Below, piece after piece: positions 34,523 to 44,132 of a stretch of 64,000 nt of DNA. The translations under genes were made by a program, and so were the position numbers. This DNA is from Papilionanthe hookeriana x Papilionanthe teres (Eukaryota; Streptophyta; Magnoliopsida; Asparagales; Orchidaceae), in assembly GCA_022702705.1 (NCBI GenBank), contig CM040434.1, positions 53,432,953-53,496,952 of the forward strand, given 5' to 3'. Each line of letters begins with the position of its first letter. The first letter of the stretch is position 1. The notes beneath the pieces were generated by a model. It was not told the DNA's origin, did no database searches, and saw only the letters and a program-made list of their open reading frames with translations.

Positions 34523-35721
34523 CAAAAGAAGTTCAAATATGATGCAAAATTTTATTTTTGGCATGAGCCCTATCTATAAAAACAGTGTAAGGATATGACT
34601 TTTAGGAAATGTGTGCCACAAGAAGAAACAAATTTGATTATTCAACGATGTCATGATTCTAAATTTGGAGGTCATTTTGGTGTTGATAAAACTCCTTTTA
34701 AGATTCTACAATCTGAATTTTATTGGCCTACTCTTTTTAGAGATGTTTATAAATATATTAAGACATGTGATCGATGTTAGAGAGTAGGTAATATCTTCAG
34801 AGAAATGAAATGCCTCTAAATTATAATTTGGAAGTTGAAATTTTTGATGTATGGGGATTAGATTTTATGGGACCATTTACTCCTTCATTTGGAATTTTAT
34901 ATATATTGGTGGTCGTTGATTATGTCTCAAAATGAATTGAAGCTATTGCGTTACCTTGATGTGATGCTCGGAGTGTTTCAATATTTTTAAAGAAAAATAT
35001 ATTTACAAGATATGGAATGCCGAGTGTGATCATAACTGATGGTGGATCCTATTCCAGGAATAATCGAATTAAGAGATTAATTGAGAAATATAATATTATT
35101 CATAAAATCTCTACTGCTTATCGTCCCCAGACTGGTGGTTTAACAGAAGTGTCTAATCGTGAAATTAAAAGAATTTTGGAGAAAACTGTGGATAATCATA
35201 AATTAGATTGGTCTGCTCGATTAGATACTGCTTTATGGGCTTATATAACTTCTTTTAAAACCCCTATTGGAATGTCTCCTTATAGACTAGTGTTTGGTAA
35301 GATTTGCCATTTACTAGTTGAATTGGAGCATAAAGCATATTGAGCGATAAAAGAGTTAAATTTTAATTTGAAAAACGTTGGAGAGAAGTATTTATGCAAT
35401 TGAATGAATTGGAAGAGATTAGAAATACATCTTATCACAATGATAGGATCTATAAAGAGAAAAGGAAATTATGGCATGATCGGAATATATTGAAAAAGAA
35501 CTTGGATTTTGGACAAAAAATTTTTATTATACAACACAAGATTGAAGTTATTTCCTGGAAAGCTCAAGTCTAGATGGTTAGGACCTTTTACAGTTGTAAA
35601 AGTTCATTCTTTTGGAGTTATTGATATTAAATATCCTGATACTGGAAAGATTTCCAAGGTTAATGGGCATCGATTAAAGTCTTACTTTGACATGTTTCAA
35701 CCTGACTTCAAAGAGGTTTAA
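34523..35721 (+). pseudogene. Element A integrase
   Basis: The zinc finger CHDSKFGGHFGVDKT ... TCDRC is at 34648-34780. A stop at 34780 and a frameshift near 34800 precede WGLDFMGPFTPSFG (about 34854), which keeps the first catalytic Asp lost in C. VIITDGG carries the second Asp and LTEVSNREIK the Glu. Stops at 34936, 34957 and 35341 and a frameshift near 35390 break it. The C-terminal domain NTRLKLFPGKLKSRWLGPF ... VNGHRLKSYFD ends at 35721. Confidence 0.85.
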
Positions 35722-35943
35722 ATGCTGAGTCATCTCGATTAACTTAATGGTTTGTCGGGCTTTATGGGAGACAAACCATACGTATCTTTGTGGTGTGTTT
35801 GCTTATTAGATGTAGTTGTGTTTTTTAGATAGTTGTTTTTGAATCCTAATTACTCCCAAATACTTTAGAAATTGATAGATGATGGATCGAATCGAGATAT
35901 TAGAATATTTTGGGCCAAACAAAGTTCAGTGAGAATTTTTTAC

Positions 35944-35962
35944 CACTGGCGCTGCTGGCGCT
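35944..35962 (+). promoter_or_regulatory. A-type palindrome upstream of X1
   Basis: CTGGCGCTGCTGGCGCTC, a single dyad of the type found in the A LTR, 114 nt before the X1 start. The stretch from integrase to here holds only a shortened post-integrase box (35753-35780). Confidence 0.45.
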
Positions 35963-36075
35963 CAAAACCTGTTGACGGTTTTTAAGTTTTAAAATGTGAG
36001 TTTTGGCGGTTTTTGGCTGGATCTTCGTCCTTGTAACTCTCTAAACTCCATTTTTGACATCTTAACTCCAGAAAA

Positions 36076-37271
36076 ATGAAAACCACCAATCCCAATTCGT
36101 ATCCTATGGATTCCTATCCCATTGAAACCCCTCAATTTTGTGTATTCAACCAAAGGAAGTTCACAAGTTTCGAGGCGCAGCATTTGTTCAACAAAGTGAT
36201 GATAAAAAGAAGGATTATCAAGGAAAGAAGCTTCATAAATTGAGGTATGGATAATCCTGCTACTAGAATTTAAGAAATTTTTAAGGAGAGACGTTGGGAA
36301 GTGCTTTGCTACACTACCACTGTCGTTGTTGTTCCTGTCGTTAAAGAGTTTTATGCAAATCTTCACGGGATCAACCAAGGGTTTGTATTTGTGTGTGGTA
36401 GATTTGTGCAATTCACTCCTGCACGAATTAATGATCTCTTTATGATCGAGAACGTACCTATTTTCCATTATTCTAATTTCAATGCCACGAAGAATAATAT
36501 GAATGATGTGTATCGATATTTGACGGATGAGAATGAGGAATGAGAAATTAGAGAGAATGGAAACATTAGTTTCCCATCTGCATCTCTCAATCCAGTATCG
36601 AAGCAGTGGCACTACTTTATTTTGACAAATTTATTTCTGACATTGAAGATTTGCAAGGTAACCAAGGAAAGTGCCATTTTGAATTTCTGTATTCAAACTG
36701 GGAGGCCGGTTGACATTGGTAATATCATTGTGAAATCAGTTCTGGGATTAATTATGCATAAATCTAAAAGTGGGCTTGGACACCCGTCCACCATATTTCT
36801 GTTATGTTGTCAGTCACAGTTTCTTATGAAAGTTGGGAAAAGGTTCTTCCATGGAGGCCTATTGATCCAACTAACACCTATGACTACCATACAGATGGAG
36901 ATGAAGATGACATGAATTTGCTTACTGATCAACCAACACAGACTTCACAACCGATTCAACTCTATTTTCTTGAAGGTTCCAGAATGATATTGAAGAAGAT
37001 CAAACAGTTGGAGAAAGAGATACGCAACGTTATGAATGCAATCAATAACATTTCTGATTTATTCGATCATATAGATTGGAGAATGAAAGAGCAATTCTAT
37101 CACACTGGTCGAATTGAGATGGGCTTGATCAATCTGATGAAGAAGAACGCGGTGATTGCTGAGGAATCATCTGAGGAATTTCCATTTCGTCCATTATATA
37201 ATATGTTTGTGCACAACAATCGATTGGAGATATTAGAGGAGAGGATAGTTCTGAAACTGATGTGGAATTAA
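36076..37271 (+). pseudogene. Element A ORF X1
   Basis: The ATG at 36076 is followed by NQRKFTSFEAQHLFNKVMIK. Stops near 36241 and 36270 and a TGA at 36541 interrupt an otherwise common frame: VVKEFYANLHG, VQFTPARINDLFMIENV, YRYLTDENEE, then ILNFCIQTGRPVDIGNIIVK and GLGHPSTIFLLCCQ. A frameshift near 36810 leads into the tail (to 37271) with WRMKEQFYHTGRIE, probably coiled-coil. Orthologue of 27863-28990 in element C; function unknown. Confidence 0.65.
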
Positions 37272-37652
37272 TGGATTCTACTTATGTTTGTTGTGTGCTT
37301 AGTTTACTTTGCTTAGTTATATTTGGTTTGTGTAGTATTTGCTTTGTAATTTAAATTTGGATTTAGATGTGCTTACTTTCATTGTGTGCTTAGATCTTAG
37401 TGTTTGCCTATCGTAGAGTACTTGCTGCACTAAATATCTAAGAGTAGTTGGTTTAAATGAACATATTTGGTGTCTATGATGTAACCTGGATATTATATAT
37501 TTAAGATTATTTTGTATTGTTTGTGTGAAGAATTGTGTTAATTATTGCTTATGGGATGATGTTGATGCCTATTGAAGTGTTAAACATCATTATGGAAGTC
37601 GAAACGATCGAAATTACGAAAAAATTTTCGGACCCAGAAAATATTTTGGACT
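37272..37652 (+). other. Noncoding spacer between X1 and X2, element A
   Basis: AT-rich; no coding region supported. Confidence 0.5.
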
Positions 37653-37740
37653 AGCACCTCCGGCGCCCAAATCCAGAGAGTTTGGCTTTTAATCTAAATA
37701 GAGCGCCGTTGGTGCCCTATCGTGTGCTGCAGGTGCCCGA
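37653..37740 (+). promoter_or_regulatory. A-type GC palindrome cluster upstream of X2
   Basis: GCACCTCCGGCGCC, CCAAATCCAGAGAG, then ATAGAGCGCCGTTGGTGCCC and a further decayed dyad. Spacers and order match the A LTR cluster (15115-15205). Confidence 0.6.
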
Positions 37741-38101
37741 ACCCAGTAAAAGGCAAAAAACCCTCGTTTTCGAAATTTTTACCCTGGGACCCTCAAATTC
37801 TTCCATTTCCTTCGTCTTCTTCCTCCATTTTTGAGATTTTAAAGATCTTGGGCTTGCTAGATCTAGGATTTGACTTGATTTCAAATCTTTTCGAGGCTAG
37901 ATCTACACTTCTCTTGATAAGAGCTTCACTTTAAGTTAAAAATTTTTTATTTTCACCATGGAAATCTCTCACATTGCATAGGTTGGAATTTTTGGAGTTT
38001 TAAAGAGATTTTGAGATTTCCATGATGAAATTTGCTTTTGCTTGTTTAGAGTAGTATTTGGAGTTTGTTACATTGGGAATTTGTGATTTATTGGAATTTT
38101 C

Positions 38102-39271
38102 TTGCAAATTTTAGAAATTCACATTGCTCTAAGGTTGATTAAAGGGAAGAGAAAATTGGACTTTGATGAGGAGAAATTCGTCAATATTAAAGCTCAATTT
38201 CACTTTAACTCTTACCTTTACAACAAGAAGTGTATCCAGGATCGAGCTTTTGATAGTCCTGGCGGATCTGTAGAACAGTTAATTGCAGAGCGGAACTGGA
38301 AGCGATTTAGTTATTTCATTGCGAATGTTGTTATGGGAGTTGTTACAGAGTTCTATTCGAATGTACCCTGGACTGAGATTGAGTATGTGCTAGTTAGAGG
38401 GAAAATGGTTGAATTTACTCCTCAGCGTATCATTTCTTTCTATAAGACTCGGGAACCATTTGTTTGTGAATACAAAAACTTTGACACTCGAAGGGCAAAT
38501 ATGAGAGAAGTGATTGCTTTTCTGACTGATGGGTGAGGAGAATGGAAAGTAAGTAAAAAATAGTTGATTAACTTCCCCGTTTCCACATTGAATGTTGCTT
38601 CAAAAGTTTGGCATTATTTCATTTTTGTAAGACTATTTCCATCTTATCACCACAGTGAAGTTACAAGGGATAGAGCAATTTTGAACTATTGTATATAGAA
38701 GATGAAAAAGATTGATATTGGGGCTATTATCTACAAGAACATTCAGACAATTGCTAGAGGCGAGACCACTAGTGGTTTAGGATATCATGCTTTAGTTCAT
38801 TCCCTATGTGTTCAGTCTAGTGTGGAGTTTAATAATTCTGAAGAAGTGGCTATACCATTGAGACCAATTACAAAGAATATTATCCATACTTATGAATCTC
38901 ATGTGGGAGCCTGAGTTGAGCGTAGGAGTACTGATATTCCTAATACGAGTTAAGATGTTCCATCTACATCTGAGCAGCCTACCTTATCTGATATTATGGA
39001 GCAGCTGAGATTACAGAGTGCTAGTGTGGATAGGCTCCATGGTCGGATGAATGTGTTTGAGGCGAGGAGTGATGTGAATGAAGATTATCTGCAGAGGAGA
39101 GTTGAGTTTGACATTGCCTATTATGATGCTCAGGTCAAATTTATGAGGGGCGAGTCCGATGAGATATTTCCTACTTGCCCCAGGTATACACCATATAGAC
39201 CTGACCCTGCTGATGACCCTGCTGATGACCCTGCTGATGACCCTGCTGTTGATCCTGGTGATAGAGATTAG
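38102..39271 (+). pseudogene. Element A ORF X2
   Basis: The original ATG seems lost. Recognisable from about 38130: FHFNSYLYNKKCIQDRAF, GGSVEQLIAERNW, VVTEFYSNVPW, LVRGKMVEFTPQRIISFYKT and VIAFLTDG. A stop near 38536 and further stops at 38563 and 38697 follow. The WHYFI, LFPSYHHSEVTRDRA, IDIGAIIYKNIQTIA and GLGYHALVHSLC motifs correspond to C. The tail has EDYLQRRVEFDIAYYDAQ and IFPTCPRY, and then a DPAD-type 12-bp tandem repeat (39200-39255) absent from C. Orthologue of 29910-31117. Confidence 0.68.
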
Positions 39272-40032
39272 TAGATTGTTTGTTTCTATTTCTGTTGATC
39301 TTGCTGTGTTGTGTTGTACTGTTGTGATGTAGTAGTTATTTACTTTTCATGTGATGTGTAACCCCGTTGGTGTACTATTATGTTGTACTGAAACATTGGA
39401 ATTGTTAGCTGGACTGTGTAGTACTGTGATAGTTTGTTTCATGTTGTAGTGTTTTGTTGGATGTTTAGATGTTTAAAGTTAATTTCTCTTTACCCATGCA
39501 AATATTTAAAATTGTTATATCACTGCTACTAATTGTTTCATGCCAGCTAGTTGTAAATTTTGACTAATACCATATAACTATTGAAGATTTCAAGATCCCA
39601 GCACAGAAAGGTTATTTTTCTTTTACTCTCAACTGTTTCAAATTTATTGAAAAATTTAAGTTTGGGGGAGGGTAGAGAAATGCTAACTTTTATAAAAAAT
39701 TATTAGCATAACTTCTGGCAGTTGAACCTCATTGTAAGATAACCAAAACTTTTTATTTCAGTTGAATATTATGGAAGGATAGGATGAAAATTTTTAGTGA
39801 TAAAGGTTGATTTTATAGAAATAAGATATTTGGTATGAAAGAATTTGATTATAGTTAACTATTTAAAGTAAATAAAACTGTATTTTTGAAATGTTAAGGG
39901 ACTTAAAGTATTGTGTGTTAAGTAGAGATTGAGATTTTATGATGAATAATGAAGCTTGTACTTAACTATAAAGTAAGGAGGTGATTCAAGTTTGAACTTT
40001 AGAAAGAGGAGAGTGAAGTTCAAAATCATTAA
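39272..40032 (+). other. Noncoding 3' region, element A
   Basis: T/G-rich sequence without a supported gene. It holds a PPT-like AAGTTTGGGGGAGGG at 39658-39672. Confidence 0.5.
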
Positions 40033-40230
40033 AGGCTATCCAGATATAGTAATCCTCATAAATAAAAAAGAAGAAAAGAAAAGAAAAGAAAAGAAGGATT
40101 GAAAAAACAATCCCAAAAAAAAAAAAAGAAAAAGAAGAAAAAAAAAGAAAAAGAAAGAAAAATATTTATGAGGAGAAGCTTGAGGAGATGCCTAATCAAA
40201 AATTGACTTCACTTGAGTCACCATAAAGGG
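40033..40230 (+). other. Conserved polypurine/hairpin module, element A
   Basis: GGCTATCCAGATATAGTAAT, two AAAAGAAAAG-rich runs (about 100 nt), AGGAGAAGCTTGAGGAGATG, then TTGACTTCACTTGAGTCA, an inverted repeat with other bases than in C. Confidence 0.55.
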
Positions 40231-40565
40231 AAAACTTGATTTCTTTTCTGAATTTATGTTTAAAGAACCAGCCTACATTCTAATGAAGTTTTTATGAACT
40301 CCTTTTCACATGATCTTTTAAGGCACTCTTAATGTGACAAATTATGATTCATCTTGAATTAAATAGAAAACTAGAACTCTTAGACTTGATTACTGAATAT
40401 TCTTACACCTGTAGTGTTGACCTGAGTTACTAAATTTCTTTCTAAAAATCTAACCAATATACTCTTTTGCATGAAAAATTTTAGTGTCCTACAGTTGAAA
40501 AGTATATTGCCTAGAGTTATAATTTTATGTAGTAAAAATATTACTTGAGGACAAGTAATAGTTAA

Positions 40566-40575
40566 AGTTTGGGGG
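40566..40575 (+). other. Polypurine tract of element A
   Basis: AAGTTTGGGG(G) just before the 3' LTR, preceded by ACTTGAGGACAAGTAATAGT as in element C. Confidence 0.75.
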
Positions 40576-40579
40576 ATTC

Positions 40580-42246
40580 TGATGCACTAAAAATATATAC
40601 GATTTTTGCTATATAATTTTACCCATTTTTGGTGATATTGCATTTTAAAGAAAGATATTTTTCATGATTTGTTGCAGGTATGATGATTTTAGGTGATTGG
40701 AGTGAAAAGAAGCAAAAAAAGAACGAATTCAGAGTAAAAAGGAGCAAAATTGTGGAAAATATGTTCTGGCGCCGCCAGCGCCCAAATCCAGAGACTCCAG
40801 AAAATATTAGCACGATAGAGCGCCGCTGGCGCCCGAAATCGGTGGAGTTCAAGTTTGAAGAGTTTTGGCGACTTTTTGAAGGGATGCCTATGAAAACTCT
40901 TGGTATTTCATCCCTATCTTATAAGTAACTATTTTTGGATGAAAATAGAGTGCTTCTTCAGTGGTTCTAGTGTGTGAGAGGGTTTAGAGTGCTTCTAGTG
41001 TAGTTTTAGTGTGTTAGGGTTTAGGAGAAGAGTGTGTAGAGTGAAGATTTGAGAGGAATTCTTCTATAAGGAGTGAAGGAGAAGAGGTAAAGTGAGAGAT
41101 TGCTTCTTCCTTTCCATTTTGAAGAGAGAATCAAGTGTTGTAAAGAAGAGAGAAGAAGATTCAAAGGAACTTCAAGGGAATTGCATTGGGGAAGAGAAAG
41201 AGATAAGTTGTATTTTCTTTCGTAGTTTGTATGACTTTTCTTTTATATACATAATCCATGTTTTATTGTATCTTCTCCATGAATTCTAAGTAGTCTCCCT
41301 TATCTTTCTTCTTGCATAGAGATGTGATGATGGATTAATATGGATTTTATGTGCTTTTATTGTAATGAAAAAATTGTGATGGTTTTTCATTTTGAACTTA
41401 ATTTACTTTTCGATTTGGCCAATTGAAATGTTAAAATATGTTGTTGAACATTAAGTTTGAAAGGATTTAATGTCCTACAACAATAATGAATGATCCATTC
41501 AATTTCCATGGATGAATTGCGTAGTTCATGGGAATTAAGTGCAAATAAATAGGGAAATGTGTTTTGATGTACTTCAATGTGGAGATTTTAGGGTGACAGG
41601 CTGAAATCCCTAAATTGGTTCTAAGATTAGTAACTAATATCAAGGGTTAGTCTTTGGGTGAAGGGTGAGTGGGAGCTCCGAAGTGAGAGCCAGTATCCTC
41701 CCAGCCTAGCCTTAGATTTAGTGACTAAACTTATGATATGTTAATTCTTTTCTTGCTTAGAAGAGGGGTTACTCTTTTAACGGTAAAGAATCATCTATGC
41801 TCCTATTTGGCACAATAACATAGATAATTATTCCATATCAATCCACACATCATATTCTCATTGTAAGAGGAAAGATACTTTTCTCATATATCAAAAACCT
41901 TTCAAATACTTACTTTAGTGTGTCTGTTAGTTAATTCTGTTTTTAAAGTTGTTAGATGTAATTGTAGTTTAGTTAATTGTTATTTTTTTCTGCATAGTGT
42001 TTGTAGGAGTATGTGTTAAACTTTATGTGTTATTTAAATATCAAATTTTAGTGTTATATTATATATTGTGAACGCTTTCTTATACTTCAAACTTCCATGT
42101 GGGATCGATAACCAGGACCCCATTAGAGCCCTGTATTACTTGATATGATACGTATACTTGCGTTGAATGCTTGGACTTAACAAAATCATTATAAATATAT
42201 AAATTTGAGTTCATAAATTCTTACAAAATATAAGTCCCGTGCATCA
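40580..42246 (+). repeat. Element A 3' LTR
   Basis: 1,667 bp from TGATGCAC to GTGCATCA. It lacks the short duplication of the 5' LTR. U5 block near 42100-42165. Confidence 0.88.
40766..40835 (+). promoter_or_regulatory. A-type GC palindrome cluster in 3' LTR
   Basis: CTGGCGCCGCCAGCGCC and GAGCGCCGCTGGCGCC: the best-preserved A-type dyads, with the CCAAATCCAGAGA spacer. Confidence 0.6.
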
Positions 42247-42251
42247 CTCGC
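42247..42251. other. Target site duplication of element A, right copy
   Basis: CTCGC directly after GTGCATCA; pairs with 14929-14933. Confidence 0.85.
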
Positions 42252-42660
42252 CAAGTAGGTTTATGACCCTATCGACTGAAGACAAGATCAGAGAAAGGAA
42301 GTAATAAAATTGGGATGGGACTATCACAGTCCAAACTCAAGATATCTCCAGTAAAACTCAAGTCCAGTTGAGACCCGTCATAGTGGATTCGTTAATCCAG
42401 CTACTATAAGAGAACAAATACATGTCTAGCCATAAAAAAAGTTAGGGAATCACCTCCCGCATGACACACAAAGGTCAAATCAATCTAAAAGCAACCCAAA
42501 TTTCCACCAACATAAATCAAACTGATCAATCCCAATGACGCACAAAGATAATTCAATCCACTAACAATTCAAACATTCATTAATAAAAATGATCAATCCA
42601 TAGTAAAATAAATAGATCACACCTCAAACAAAAATGACTCATATATACACTAGCAAAGAT

Positions 42661-42711
42661 AACCATGGGTTGCATCTCACGAAGCGCTTAGTTTAATGTC
42701 GTCAGCCCGAG
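42661..42711 (-). other. Conserved post-integrase box, B unit 2
   Basis: On the minus strand: CGGGCTGACGACATTAAACT, then AAGCGCTTCGTGAGATGCAA and CCCATGG. Very close to 27406-27450. Confidence 0.65.
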
Positions 42712-42729
42712 AAAAGATTCCTCCCAAAT

Positions 42730-43860
42730 CAAAATTCCAACTAAGTAAACCTTGATCAATCACCCAATATTTTCCAAATTCTGAGATTCTTACTAAATCC
42801 ATGAATTGTAATTTTTCTTTCAGCATTTACTTTTCAGATTGATTCAAATTATTGTTTCAAATGTTCCTTTTTAGATTCAATTTTCTTATAATGATTTTCT
42901 TAATTTGCATATTAATATCACTCTTAAAATTTATAATAAATAGACCTCTATATGATAATTCAAGATCTCCTAAATTTTTTATAAGATTCTCTTTCAATAA
43001 TTCAGATTATGGATCAAATTATACTATGTTACTCTTCTATCTCAAGTCATCTTCTAATTCTTCCCCTTAAGGCTGAGGAAATGGTGGAGGTGGTCTTTCT
43101 ATGTTTACCTTGGTTGATGAAGTAGGCTTTTCTAATTCCACAAGAATTTCTTCCATTTTTCTTTCAATATCCTTTTTCTCTTTTCGCAACTCATCATTTA
43201 TTTGAGTCATATCCTCCAATTCTCTTCTATCTCTCAGTTAGATAGCTTGATCATGCCCACTTTTCTTCTTCTTGAGGTTTATCTCATAGTCAATAAGTAA
43301 AATATCTGGAGGATAACTGTTAATTGAAATAATAATTTGCCTAAGTTGGTTTTCTATATTCATTATTGTAGCCCCTAGATTTTCAAATTGACTCATCATT
43401 TGAATCATAAACTCTTCTAATAGTAATTACTTCTCCTCATCTGTAGGCTGGAGTTAAGTCTATAAGGAAAGAAAAGTCCTACATTAAAGTTGTCCTGATT
43501 ATTACAATTACATGTTTGATTAAACCTATTATATTCCCATAATTGGTTTTCTTCTCCAAAATTGTTATTCTAGTTAAAGTTCAAATAATTTTTCGAACCT
43601 GGGTTATAATAATCGGAATAAGGATTGTATATCTCATGGCTAGTTTCAAAAGAGTTAGTTTTGATTAATTTTCCAAATGAATTTTTCTCAATAATTTGGG
43701 GTCCTTGACTAGCATTATAATCCAAATCTGAATATTCATTATTTTGTCAATCTGCCATTTCTACCATAAATTCATGGAGTCCTATCAGATGCATAATCCT
43801 CCTAAAAGTTTTCTACAAGTATGAGTCGTATGGTTCAAAGTCGGCAGTACCTGAACGACA
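42730..43860 (-). pseudogene. Gag remnant (C-terminal part), B unit 2
   Basis: The minus strand reads GPQIIEKNSFGKLIKTNSFE, NPYSDYYNPGSKNYLNFN and, near 43090-43110, ERPPPPFPQP. These match the C-terminal Gag and linker of element C (22949-23640). The Gag core is missing, and stops interrupt the frame. Confidence 0.65.
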
Positions 43861-44109
43861 ACTACAAGTATAAATACTTAACTAATAGGACATATATGAA
43901 AAATATTTTTGATATTTTGGATTTTTCTTTAAAATAAACACACAATTATTAAACACACTAAATAATGACATTACATTTTCAAATCTAAGTCTTACAGGTT
44001 CAACTAAAATTCTCCTAAAGTTCTTACCGTAGCATCCTTGCAACTGCGACAAAAAGTTGATCACCCCTAAATGTGTGCATTTTTTTAATATATTTACTTC
44101 AAATTCATT

Positions 44110-44126
44110 CTCTGACAACAGCGCCA
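44110..44126 (-). other. PBS of B unit 2
   Basis: On the minus strand TGGCGCTGTTGTCAGAG, 6 nt behind the LTR end: the Athila PBS with a few mismatches. Confidence 0.7.
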
Positions 44127-44132
44127 AAAACT

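Larger units (their letters stand above)
14934..42246 (+). mobile_element. Element A: Athila-lineage LTR retrotransposon, split by element C
   Basis: Bounded by the 8-bp inverted termini TGATGCAC (14934) and GTGCATCA (42246), with a 5-bp target duplication. It spans 27.3 kb including element C (20426-34089), so about 13.64 kb on its own. Order: LTR, degenerate PBS, gag, protease, RT, RNase H (interrupted), integrase, X1, X2, polypurine module, PPT, LTR. It lies in unit 2 of the B array, in opposite orientation. Coding regions are heavily decayed, including loss of the RT catalytic site. The first 135 nt of its LTRs show about 8 substitutions, more than element C (about 5 plus an indel), which fits the nesting order. 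Confidence 0.9.
42252..44132 (-). mobile_element. Family B internal region, unit 2, 5' part
   Basis: Continues the B unit split by element A. It matches 9860-11674 of unit 1. On the minus strand: PBS, leader, gag remnant, post-integrase box, spacer. Pol is absent, as in unit 1. Confidence 0.72.

Noticed and set aside
36000..39271. X1 and X2 as envelope-like proteins
   Set aside because: No signal peptide, transmembrane segment or cleavage site can be seen; motifs fit a different plant transposon-associated domain.
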